Shown here: positions 25,896-34,896 of the stretch, piece after piece
How the letters are laid out: every line of letters begins with the position of its first letter
Position numbering within the stretch: position 1 is the first letter of the stretch
The notes under the pieces: model-generated
Told to the model about the DNA's origin: nothing
The model's input: the letters and a program-made list of their open reading frames with translations, nothing else
Database searches by the model: none
Program-made: the position numbers and the translations under genes
Assembly (NCBI GenBank): GCA_963995525.1
Contig: OZ023205.1
Coordinates: 53,656,505-53,720,504, forward strand
From: Escarpia spicata
Lineage: Eukaryota; Annelida; Polychaeta; Sabellida; Siboglinidae
DNA: 64,000 bases
Direction of reading: 5' to 3'

Positions 25896-26200
25896 AGTAG
25901 TATATAGACGAGGCAACGGCTCGCCCCGCCCCCTTTTAGGCCTAGCTCTATGCATAAAAAAGTCCTTATCTTTTTCGGGAACATACTTATAAAAAAAAGA
26001 TCAAAGGGTTTTGGTGACACTAAACGTTTTCGGGAACATACTTATAAAAAACGTGATTGATGACCTGTCACTTTTGATTGATTACCTTTCCCTTTGAGGC
26101 GCCACCTAGCGGTTATTCCAGTGATTAATTTAGCCCTAGCGAGAAATGTAGGACCTACCGATATATATATATAGCGTGTGCTTATGTAAGCCTTTATATA
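25896..26200 (+). repeat. Polinton terminal inverted repeat, left
   Basis: Matches the reverse complement of 42,134-42,369 with only scattered differences. It differs by about 56 extra bases: tcgggaacatacttataaaa occurs twice (near 25,975 and 26,032) and once in the right repeat. A short (at)n insertion near 26,160 adds the rest of the length difference. The shared inner end is the cttatgtaagc/tttatata wording. Confidence 0.92.
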
Positions 26201-26424
26201 ACCACAACGGTTATAGCTAAAACCACTGTGGTTATAACTGCGCTCTAAACCCATTGTGTGAGAATAACCTCGCTGTACCAGCAGCGGAGCTCGCAGCAGC
26301 CGTGGCCTAAGATCTGGCGGCCTAGTTGTGGGTGTCTAAATATAGCCGTGCGGTTAGCCGGAGCTGTAACGGCTTTAATTTCAGCCGTACAGCTGGCGCT
26401 GTCAAACTGAAACGAATTGCATGC

Positions 26425-26520
26425 ATGCATTTAGCGATGAAACGTCTAAAATCTGTACTCGGCGGCCTGTTAAGGCAGGATGTTTATGTGCGGTGGATAG
26501 ACGAATGGAAGCAAAACGGT
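26425..26520 (+). other. Possible short coding exon with a perfect donor
   Basis: ATG at 26,425 opens 32 codons ending in phase 0 at a GTAAGT donor (26,521). The peptide is amphipathic and basic (MKRLKSVLGGLLRQDVYVRW). Without splicing the frame runs only to 26,598. No downstream partner can be proved, but the acceptor-headed exons at 29,055 and beyond also begin in phase 0. No homologue recognised. Confidence 0.3.
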
Positions 26521-26546
26521 GTAAGTAATAGATTATTTTTATTACA

Positions 26547-27299
26547 TTATAATTCACGGTGGCGTGAGAACGACCCAGGGGAGCGCGGCCAGGCCTGAGT
26601 AATGCTACCAAGCTGGCTGAGCTGCAGGAGACGCGCGGCGCGGGAATTATCAGCGTCAAACTGCCGTTGTATCATCGTTGAACGGGCGGCCGGCATTAAC
26701 GGCGCGTTAAACCCGCGACGTTCGTATAGTTCTTCAGGGGGAACTGGTGAATACCACAAACCGGTAGGTCCGCGTATACTGAATGAAGAGGTGAGGCCAC
26801 CGTAGTCATCGTCGGAGGAGTTGCTGTCAGGTATACTGAATGAAGAGGTGAGTCCACCATAATCATCGTCGTCTGAGGAGCTGCTGTCAGGTGCCTGGAA
26901 GTCGGCTGCAGTCGTCGGTGGCAGGCTACGTGGTAACGGGTGCACACGACGTACAGGCTTGTTGCATACAGTTTCTCGTGTAGGCAGGTGGATTTCTTTT
27001 CCACGTCGAGGCAGGTGGATTCTGTGAAATATGAATAATGCATTTGAATAATGAGGAGGTTCCCAAGAACTAAATCACTGTTATTAATATAAAAGTAATT
27101 AATAAAGAATAGCATATAAATAATATAAAAGTAATTAATAAAGAATATAAAACTTACAGATAGGATAAAAGACGACTTACCGCTGTACTAAATAATAATA
27201 AATAAATAATAAATAAATAAAATAAAATAAAACGTACCGCTGCTCTTTCGCGGCGGAAGGCCATCGCTGCTCTTTTGCAGACGTTGTGCAGGAAGCCAT
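26547..27299 (-). CDS. Spliced acidic protein with tandem DDDYGGLTSSFSI motif
   Basis: Predicted complement of join(26,547-27,021, 27,238-27,299), 178 residues. Exon 1 starts at ATG 27,299 and ends after 62 coding bases at a strong GTACGT donor. Exon 2 follows a pyrimidine-rich acceptor (tattcatatttcacag). The junction phases agree and the frame stays open to the stop at 26,547. The protein has a basic N-terminal third with two IHLP motifs, then a Ser/Asp-rich segment in which SSDDDYGGLTSSFSI occurs twice, then a C-terminal region rich in Arg, Leu and Gln. Exon 2 alone has no ATG at its start, which supports splicing. No homologue is recognised. Its place, divergent from the RPA-like gene across a repeat promoter, suggests an early regulatory role, as inference only. 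Confidence 0.55.
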
Positions 27300-27359
27300 G
27301 ATAGTATGAAAATGAGCAACGACCGTTGCATTATTTCCTAAAGTCACTTATGCGTTAAG

Positions 27360-27383
27360 CGCGCATGCGCGAAAGTGACGTAA
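27360..27383. promoter_or_regulatory. NRF1 / E2F / CRE-like site cluster, unit 1
   Basis: The string gcgcatgcgcgaaagtgacg with following taa overlaps three known motifs: the NRF1 palindrome (GCGCATGCGC), an E2F-like GCGCGAAA and an ATF/CREB-like TGACGTAA. These are motif matches by eye. Confidence 0.5.
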
Positions 27384-27637
27384 AAACATTGAATGCAAAG
27401 AGATCGAAATAGCAATAAACGAAAATCTAAATGCATGAAATGAAGCATTGTATCAGATTAGTTAGGGCTCGGGCATCTTGTGGTGTATTAATATTATAGA
27501 AATTCGATGTAAAAGTAACATTTTGAAAACGAATGTACTAAAGCGACCGCTGATTTTTTTTCCTGAAGCGAATACCTAGAAGCCGAATGGTGACGCAAAA
27601 CAGCTGCGGCGCGTGATGAAGTCAGTTATGCGTTAAG

Positions 27638-27662
27638 TGCGCATGCGCGAAAGCGACGTAAA
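27638..27662. promoter_or_regulatory. NRF1 / E2F / CRE-like site cluster, unit 2
   Basis: Same composite as unit 1 (tgcgcatgcgcgaaagcgac then gtaaa). NRF1 and E2F cores are conserved, while the CRE-like core is changed to CGACGTAA. Confidence 0.5.
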
Positions 27663-28198
27663 ACACTGAATGCAAAGAGAGCGCGATACCAATAAACGGA
27701 AATCTAAATGCATGAAATGAAGCGTTCTATACGATTAGTTAGGGCTCAGGCATCTTGTGGAGTATTAATATTAGAGAAATTCGATGTAAAAGTCACATTT
27801 GACAACGAATGTACTAACGCGACAGCTGATTTTTTTTCCTGAAACGAATAACTAGAAACCGAATGGTGACGCAAAACAGCTGCGGCGCGTGACGTTAATT
27901 GGGCGATAGCTTATCGCGATCGGAATGTGAAGCTAGAACAATGCCATTTCAAAAACAATACACGAACCACTAAAAACATGAATTTAAGCGTTGTATGGGA
28001 TCAGTGGGGAATAGGGATTTGTGTAGTGCCATTATATTATTGAAATTCGATGTAAATAAACGTTTGTCAACGAACGCACGACATGACCGTTCATTTTTTT
28101 TCCCGAAAGCAAAGACATCGGAGACTAGTAAGTTATGCGTTAGAACATATGGGCGAAATGTTGTAATAGAACCGTAGACTAGGGCGTTATCCGTAAGT

Positions 28199-28229
28199 GC
28201 GCATGCGCCATATGCTATGAGGGTATAAA
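28199..28229 (+). promoter_or_regulatory. NRF1-like palindrome and TATA box of the RPA-like gene
   Basis: tgcgcatgcgcca at 28,199-28,211 is followed by TATAAA at 28,224-28,229, 81 bases before the ATG at 28,310. Spacing fits a start site near 28,255. Confidence 0.55.
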
Positions 28230-28309
28230 GCGATTGAAAAATTGCTATTAGTGTATAACGCAAGTGGTCTAACTATTACAGCTGCAGCAGACGTCCTACC
28301 GCCGCAACA

Positions 28310-29029
28310 ATGGCCGACGCTACCGAGATGACACCGAAAAAGGCTAAGACAATACGCAAGCAGGCGTCCAAGGTGGTTGGAGGCCAGCAGGCATCGACGT
28401 CAGCCGGAGCAGCTGGGACAACTCCCGCTGCTAAGCGCCCCGTGGTGGTTCTCGCGCCGTCGATGGGGCGTAAGCGAGGTGCCGACGAAGCGGCATTGGA
28501 GCAGCCGGCGGTGCGGAGTGCATCGCTCGAGCGAGAGTGCAGCGCCGAGGTGTCGACGCGCGCTACATTGGTGAGTGTGAGGGAGCTGGCGTGCGTTGAG
28601 AATGGCGTCTATAAGATTAAGACGCCAGTTCGTATTGAAGCTGTGTCTTATAAAGACAAGTGCACGTACAGGGGATGTTCCCGGTGCCGGCGCAAGTTGT
28701 TTCGGCAAGTCAAGGATGCCATTATGATATGTCGAACCCACGGTGAGCAGGGCGAGGGGAAGAATTTCTTTGCGTTGCGTGTTATGGTGCGAGATGGTGA
28801 TGCCGACGAAGATGAGCTTTGGCTAACGCTGTTTGACACGCAAATGGCTAATCTAGTTGAGTACAGGGCCGACTACTTGGAGGAATTAAGTGAGGAGGAT
28901 CTGCGTGATACCGTGCTGGAGTTAACCGGCACGAGAGTGGAGCTCAGTGTGCGTAAGACGACGTGGCAAGGCGAGGCGTCTTATACGGTGCGTACGCTGA
29001 AGAGATACGACGACGACGATGATGACTAA
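28310..29029 (+). CDS. RPA70-like single-stranded DNA-binding protein
   Basis: An open frame of 239 residues from the ATG 81 bases after a TATA box. Residues 1-90 are Ala/Lys/Ser-rich and basic. From about residue 115 to 205 the protein matches the C-terminal zinc-ribbon OB fold of RPA70: CTYRGCSRCRRK, MICRTHG supplying further zinc ligands (Cys and His), then FFALRVMVRDG and LWLTLFDTQMANLV. The C-terminus ends in a run of Asp, as in many viral ssDNA-binding proteins. The inferred role is to coat displaced single strands during protein-primed replication by the adjacent PolB. The frame crosses a perfect phase-0 donor at 28,571 (GTGAGT), so a spliced form may use only the first 87 codons. Confidence 0.8.
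   Translation: MADATEMTPKKAKTIRKQASKVVGGQQASTSAGAAGTTPAAKRPVVVLAPSMGRKRGADEAALEQPAVRSASLERECSAEVSTRATLVSVRELACVENGVYKIKTPVRIEAVSYKDKCTYRGCSRCRRKLFRQVKDAIMICRTHGEQGEGKNFFALRVMVRDGDADEDELWLTLFDTQMANLVEYRADYLEELSEEDLRDTVLELTGTRVELSVRKTTWQGEASYTVRTLKRYDDDDDD
28571..28576 (+). promoter_or_regulatory. Splice donor GTGAGT inside the RPA-like frame
   Basis: attg|gtgagtgtgag matches the donor consensus at +1 to +6 and falls exactly between codons 87 and 88 (phase 0). All five acceptor-headed exons downstream continue the frame in phase 0. Confidence 0.5.
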
Positions 29030-29054
29030 TGTGTTTCTTGTGTTGTTTGTGTAG

Positions 29055-29192
29055 GAGTGCCCGCTGTTGGTATCGTTGTTGACGCGTAAACCGACGAGTG
29101 ACGAGTCTGCGCGCCTACTAGTCGAGATAGCCGAAAATTATATAATGGCATGGTGCTCAGCTTACGAAGCGGCGAACTTATTTAAAGCATGA
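29055..29192 (+). other. Acceptor-headed exon 1 (45 codons plus stop)
   Basis: Follows ttcttgtgttgtttgtgtag, a strong 3' splice site, and is open from its first base in phase 0 to TGA at 29,190. It has no ATG near its start. The peptide is helical, with LLVEIAENYIMAWCSAYEAA. It resembles the next two exons around N-x(9-10)-Y-(A/E), suggesting exon duplication. Function unknown. Confidence 0.5.
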
Positions 29193-29208
29193 CAATTTTC
29201 TTCTGTAG

Positions 29209-29376
29209 GAGGTCCGGCGCGTGCTGCTGGACATGTTAGCGAACAACGAGAGGATGCGTGCAAGGTATGCGGAGGTTGCCTTGTTCGTACAAACACTGCT
29301 GGACCGGGAAGTGGCGCATAGTGAGACGATAGACGCTGTGCTTCTGGGTCGTGTTGCTAAAAAAGGGGCGGACTAA
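29209..29376 (+). other. Acceptor-headed exon 2 (55 codons plus stop)
   Basis: Follows caattttcttctgtag and is open in phase 0 from GAG to TAA at 29,374. Helical peptide with LLDMLANNERMRARYAEVAL. An internal GTATGC (aag|gtatgc) could serve as a donor if the exon is internal. Function unknown. Confidence 0.5.
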
Positions 29377-29399
29377 TAATTAAAAGTGTGTAATTGTAG

Positions 29400-29540
29400 A
29401 GGGCGGAGCGGCTTGAACGTGAAAACGCCGATGAGGTAGCCGAGTTCGAGAGACTACTACTGAACTACGACAATGCGGTGCGTGCAAAACTGTATGCGGA
29501 GGCGTTCGAACAAACACCGATGGACTGCGACGAAAGATAA
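29400..29540 (+). other. Acceptor-headed exon 3 (46 codons plus stop)
   Basis: Follows gtgtgtaattgtag and is open in phase 0 to TAA at 29,538. Peptide with FERLLLNYDNAVRAKLYAEA, aligning with exons 1 and 2. No ATG near the start. Confidence 0.5.
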
Positions 29541-29597
29541 TAATGTAGAAAGCACCGCTACAGCGAGATGCGGCCTAATTATAATGTGTGTTTGTAG

Positions 29598-29627
29598 GCA
29601 AAGACTGACGGTAGTCGTAAAGATTAG
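29598..29627 (+). other. Acceptor-headed exon 4 (9 codons plus stop)
   Basis: Follows ataatgtgtgtttgtag. Nine codons (AKTDGSRKD) then TAG. An internal acg|gtagtc could be a donor. Very short, so weakly supported on its own. Confidence 0.25.
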
Positions 29628-29649
29628 TAGGACATGTTTTATGCTATAG

Positions 29650-30246
29650 GGGTGCGTGCGTAGCGCTAACGAGTTGGACGTTATCATCGAGGAGGCGCTT
29701 GGCGTACCACACATCGAACCGCCGACGTACGACATGCACAAGCTGTCGCCAACACCGCCGGAAGTGATACAACGTCAAGTCGTTGCGACGGGTCGGGGTC
29801 AGTTGGCCTGTCGCTATGAGCGGCATGCGATGGCCCTCTTCGCCGAACAACTCGGTGAGACGTTTCTGGAGAGGGCGCGCAATCGATGCGGCGCGTGCGA
29901 GGTCAATGAAGGCTGCCCGTACGTGCATATGGTCGGCTATCGTGCGGGTCGGCCGACTCGTGTGTACACACAGTGCTACGACAACGTGTCCGACCTCGTC
30001 ACGCGGCACTTCAACGCCGTGTTGGAGACGTGTCTACATTAATCGTTGATACCGACCTTCACGCGTCTCGTGCGTCTACTGCACGTTAATGCGAGCGGTC
30101 AGCAGCAACCGGGATGTGCGGGGGAACTCTATCTGGTCCAGTTCTTGTCGGACTGGCTGCTAGGTACGGACTGGCGCGATTTCGTCAACAGCGCTCTACT
30201 AGAATCGGCCGTTCACGTGTACATCCAGTGCCGAAGCGGTCTCTAA
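29650..30246 (+). pseudogene. Acceptor-headed exon 5, unknown Cys-containing protein with in-frame stop
   Basis: Follows catgttttatgctatag and is open in phase 0 for 130 codons to TAA (30,040-30,042). The same frame then continues open for 67 codons to TAA (30,244-30,246), so the first stop probably truncates a protein of nearly 200 residues. Motifs: HIEPPTYDMHKL, CGACEVNEGC, YTQCYDNVSDLV, FLSDWLLGTDW. There is no ATG near the start. An AATAAA at 30,321 may end the transcript. I do not recognise the family. Confidence 0.5.
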
Positions 30247-30320
30247 TCCGCATGAACAATTGAACATTACTGCTAGAAAATTTGCTTTGTCGATTTACTT
30301 AAAAATTAAACGCTTGTTTT

Positions 30321-30326
30321 AATAAA
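30321..30326 (+). terminator. Poly(A) signal AATAAA
   Basis: AATAAA lies 75 bases after the last stop of the left plus-strand cluster and 260 bases before PolB, suitably placed to end that transcription unit. Confidence 0.45.
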
Positions 30327-30420
30327 AATCGCGCTTTGCTAATAGGAAGAAAACCTTGTACGGTACGCTTAATTAAACGTTGAAAATGTACGTTCCGTTT
30401 CCGAGTTACTTAACAAAACA

Positions 30421-30500
<80 letters not shown>
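30421..30500. repeat. (CA)n microsatellite inside the Polinton
   Basis: About 80 bases of CA dinucleotides just upstream of PolB, interrupting the otherwise GC-rich element. Confidence 0.97.
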
Positions 30501-30502
<2 letters not shown>

Positions 30503-30586
30503 TAGGGTCGACCCACCACCACCCCACGTTACTTAACGCACTACTGCGCATGTCCACCCCCACGTTACTTAACACACACGATAGCA

Positions 30587-33500
30587 ATGCGCATGTCCGT
30601 ACAACATCCACCACCACCACCACAGCACCCTGTTATAATAGTGGTGCTCGAAAAAGTAGCAGCCAAAAGTATGCCGCCTCCTACTAGAAGGCAATGTCCG
30701 AAATGCGGTATTTATTTCGCGAAACAATCGACGTTAGAGAGACACGCGAAGAGTTCGAAACGAAGCGGGGATAAGGTGCAATGCGTAAAAAGACGAGAGT
30801 GTCCGAAATGCGGCGCAACGTACACTACGCGCGCCGTTATGCTACGACACCTGAGGGATACGTGCGGTCGTCGGGAAGTGTCGCCACCTCCCGATGGTCC
30901 CAATCCACCGGTCGACAACGACGCTCTACAGCGCGTGGTGGACGAACATCGACGTAGCATAGAGACTTCGATAGCGCGCGGTACCGTACAGTCCCTCTAC
31001 AACTATCGAATGATCGCCTGTACGAGTACGCGGGTGCTCGAACCGCGTCTGAGGGTTATGTTTCTCGGACAAAGGAACGCGTTTAAAATTAACGTGAGCT
31101 ATGGTTTCGTGTTACGCCGCAAGGTGTCGGGTCGTTACCGCTATTTTAATTCGTCCTGTAACTGCTGCGGTCGCCTCCTCGAAACGCCCGCCCTCGTTAC
31201 CGATAGCCGTTCCTTCGAACGCTTCCTCGACGTCGTGCGCACGACCGACGTACTACAGTACGTCATCGCGCAGCGTCCCGACTCGGGGTGGGTGGTCGAG
31301 CTCGTAACGAACGCCACCTACTTCGTGAACGCCATCCTAAACCATCCTATCGGGTGCGTTGGCACCGCGCTCCCCGCCTACGTGCGCAACAACAAGCACT
31401 TACTGACGTTGACGAACGATCGTCGGGGCACGCCCTACGACGACCATCTATGCCTCTTCCGGTGCATCGGTCTCCACCTGCTAGGCGGTCGACGACGCGG
31501 AACGCGGAACGGCCCCAGAATAAATTCGACCCGTTTAACGAGAGTCGCTAAACGACTGCACGCGCGCTACGCTTCGACGACGTCGAACGGCGTGCGCCTG
31601 AACGAACTGGAACGCGTGGAGACGGTTTTCGGCATCAACGTCGCCGTCTATCGACTGACGGAGGCTGGCGCCGCCGAACTAGTCCGTCGGTCGCTCGAAA
31701 AGCACCCCACGACCCTGAACGTCAAGCTGTACGAGACGCACTTCTCGTACATAAGCGACCTGCGCGCGTAAGCGAAAACGTACATGTGCTCGAAATGCGT
31801 CAACTGCCTCTGGCGGTACCCGTCGGATTTACGACGTCACGAAGCGACGTGCGAAGGTGGCGTTCGTCACGTGTTTCCCGGCGGCGTCTACCGACCGACG
31901 CCGTCCGTGTCTCAACGGCTCGACGACGAAGGCATCGACGTCGGCGGCGACGACCTGCGCTACTATCCGTAAAGTGCGACCTTCGATTTTGAATGCTATT
32001 TTGCCGCCAACGATCTGCCGCCGGATGCCGACAAATGCCGGTGGCTAGCGCGACACGAACTGCTCAGCGTGAGCGTCGCGTCGAATGTGCCCGGACACGA
32101 AGCGGCGCGCTGTTACGTCACGACCGGTGATTCGGCCGAACTAGCGCACCGGCGTACGCGGCTCTTCGCCTCCGCTATGACGCGGTCTTCTTGGCGCTCG
32201 ATGCGCTCGACGACGACTGGCGGCGAAGACGGTGCGACGCCGACAACGATGCGTCACCGTACGCCGCACTCGCCGAGCGCCTGTGGACGCACCTTCGTCA
32301 AATGCCCCTACTGGGCTTCAACAGCGGTAAGTACGATTTGAATGTCATCAAAAAGTATTTGACCCCCCTGCTCATAACCGACGACGCGCAGCACACATCG
32401 TCGGCGTTCACCATTAAACGACAGAACAATTACATGTGCCTGACGACGTCGACGTTGAAATTCCTCGATATAACTAATTACCTCGCGCTCGGTGTCAGCT
32501 ACGAGCGCTATCTGAAAGCGTACGACTGCGCGGCGACGAAGGGGTACTTTCCTTACGAGTATATCGACGCGTTGACGAGCCTGGACGAGACCGTCCTGCC
32601 GCCGCGCGAGACTTTCTACAGCCACCTGAAAAGCGAGGGAATCTCCGCGGAGGCGTACGAAATTTGTGCGACGGCTTTTCTAATCTGGTATAATAACCGA
32701 GATGTGGCGCCGTTTCTCCAGGCCCTCGAGCGGCAGTTCGACTTCTATCGCCGCCAGCGCATCGACATGTTCAAGGACGCCATCAGCGTACCGGGATTGA
32801 CGTTGTTGTACCTATTCAACGACCTGCCGCTGTCAATCCATTTCTCCCTGTTCAACGAACCGAACAAAGACCTGCACCGCCTACTGCAGTCCCAGATCGT
32901 CGGCGGCCCATCGATCATCTTCGCGCGTCATCACGAGGCCGGCGTGACGTCGATTCGAGTCTGCAGCAACCCGTGTCGTTCGATAGTAGGCTATGACGCG
33001 AACGGCCTCTATCTATCGGCGATGATGCGGGAGATGCCGACGGGTTGGTACACGCGCCGACGCGCCGAGAACGGCTTTCGAGCGGAACGCGTGCACCGCT
33101 ACGGTCGTATGGCCGTGGAGTGGTTGACGTACGAGGCGGAACGGACCGACACTCGTATACGGCACCAGTTGAACGGACGCGAGAGGCGCGTCGGCAAGTA
33201 CCGAGTCGACGGTTGGTGCGCCGCCACGCGAACGGCGTACCAATTTCACGGCTGCTACTTCCACGGCTGCCCGACGTGCCAGACGCACGTGACGACGAAC
33301 GCCGTCAACGGTCGACCGATGACGACGCTGTACGCCGAGACGATCGCCGTGACGGCCTACCTACGCCGCCACGTCGAAATGTGGTAGTGCCAGTGGCGAG
33401 TCGTGCTACACCCCATGGCGCCGACACCGCCCGACGCTTCGCGATGGCAACCGGGGCGGTGTACGCGCTCGACGATACTGGAGGTTGTACGCGACGGCTC

Positions 33501-34716
33501 TCTGTTCGGCCTCGTGCAGTGCGATATCGCCGTGCCGGAAGCGCTGCGCGCCAAGTTCACCGAAATGCAGCCCGTGTTCAAGAACGTCGATATCACGCGC
33601 GACGATCTCAGCCCGTTCATGCGCCGCTACGCCGAGTCGCACGACCTACTCACCCGACCTCAACGGACGCTCGTCGGTAGCTACTTCGGCACGGCGATCG
33701 TGCTCGCCACGTCCCTCCTACGCTGGTATCTGGAGCACGGGATCGTCGTCGCGCGCATCTACCAGGTTATCGAGTACACGCAGATCGCGTGCTTTCGCCG
33801 CTTCGGCGACATGGTGTCGACGGCGCGACGCGAGGGCGACGTCGACCCCGACAAATCGATCATCGCCGACACCTTTAAACTACTCGGCAACAGTTCGTAC
33901 GGGAAAACGATTACGCGCGTCGATCGGCACCGGGATATCAAGTACGCCACGCCGATCGGCGCCTCGCAACTCGTCAACAACCGGCGCTTCCGGCAACTCG
34001 ACGTCGTCGTCGACGACGAACTCTACGAGGTGGCGCTGAATAAGCGCACCGTCTTCTACGGCCTACCTATCCAAATCGGCTATTTCGTGTATCAATACGC
34101 GAAATTGAGAATGCTCGAGTTTTACTACGATTTCGTCGACGCCTACATCCCCCGCCCGCTCTTCCAGTACTGCGCTATGGACACCGACTCGGCGTACATC
34201 GCCCTCGCAGGCCATGACATCGACGCGCTCGTACCGGAAGCGCTGCGCGAGCACTACTTCCGGAATCGTTCGCTCTGGTTTCCGGCCGAATGCTGCGACG
34301 CGCACGTGGATGCGTACGTACGATTCCGCGTCGCCGGACTGGCGTGGGAGGGTGGGGGCGACTGCTGCGCGCACCGCTGTCTGTTCGATAGTCGAACGCC
34401 GGGTCTCTTCAAAGAAGAGTGGCGCGGCGACGGAATCGTGGCGTTGTGCAGCAAGACGTAATACTGCTTCGGCGGCGACAACGGCGCGAAGTATAGCACG
34501 AAGGGTCTGAGCAAACGTCAGAACGCCGACATCGACGAGAACATTTTCCTCGCCGTACTGCGCGACCGACGCAGCGGCGTCTGCTGGAACCGCGGCTTCC
34601 AGGTGAAAGACTCGTCCGTGTTGACGTACGTTCAAGAGCGCGCGGCGTTGAGCTACTTATACGCTAAACGCCGCGTGCTCCACGACGGCGTCACCACGGC
34701 ACCGATACTCGTCTAA
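30587..34716 (+). pseudogene. Protein-primed family B DNA polymerase, interrupted
   Basis: Replicates the element's linear DNA using a terminal-protein primer, by family knowledge. N-terminal region: two C2H2-like fingers (CPKCGIYF, CPKCGATY), an OTU-like block DDHLCLFRCIGLH, HFSYISDL, and another finger CSKC...RHEATC. Exonuclease motifs: FDFECYF (near 31,982) and GFNSGKYDLNVI (near 32,314). Polymerase motifs: A YDANGLYLSA (near 32,990), B LLGNSSYGKT (near 33,883), C DTDSAYIAL (34,180). Breaks: TAA 31,769-31,771, TAA 31,970-31,972, frameshift near 32,165, TAG 33,385-33,387, TAA 34,459-34,461. Conserved sequence resumes after each break. Length (about 1,375 codons) is full for the family. Confidence 0.93.
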
Positions 34717-34827
34717 CTCTTATACGAACAACAACAACAACTAACTCGTCTAACTCGCCTAACCTAACCTAGGGGTGGGGCCGCGTAGGGGTAGGGTTCT
34801 GTATTTATGTATGTATGTAGGTAGGGT

Positions 34828-34833
34828 AATAAA
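34828..34833 (+). terminator. Poly(A) signal AATAAA after PolB
   Basis: AATAAA about 110 bases downstream of the PolB stop, in the short gap between the converging plus- and minus-strand modules. Confidence 0.55.
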
Positions 34834-34896
34834 ACAAAAATGCGTACATTTTTTGTCATCGTTTTTTTTTTCTACTATACACGTAAAAGCGAAGCG

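Larger units (their letters stand above)
27341..28190. repeat. Tandem array of about 275-bp units in the divergent promoter region
   Basis: Two well-matched units (about 27,346-27,617 and 27,619-27,895) and a weaker third (about 27,960-28,180) share the order: atgcgttaa, gcgcatgcgcgaaa, atctaaatgcatgaaatgaa, aattcgatgtaaa, ctgattttttttcc, atggtgacgcaaaacagctg. The array lies exactly between the divergent genes starting at 27,299 (minus) and 28,310 (plus). This could be a promoter/enhancer or a replication-associated repeat. Confidence 0.8.

Noticed and set aside
27181..27240. Seven-base microexon between the two exons of the acidic gene (tacagcg between an AG and a GTAAGT on the minus strand)
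   Set aside because: Including it would break the frame into exon 2, whereas skipping it keeps 178 codons open. It may still be used in a minor isoform.
33045..33680. 211-residue Arg-rich open frame overlapping PolB, and similar Arg/Ala-rich frames at 33,485-34,039 and 36,125-36,616
   Set aside because: Shadows of GC-rich coding sequence in other frames; the PolB and capsid frames hold the conserved motifs.
30587..34716. Reassigned stop codons or readthrough in PolB, since all four in-frame stops are TAA or TAG
   Set aside because: The same gene also has a frameshift, and other genes of the element carry TGA stops and frameshifts in sites where homologues have sense codons. Ordinary decay explains it better.
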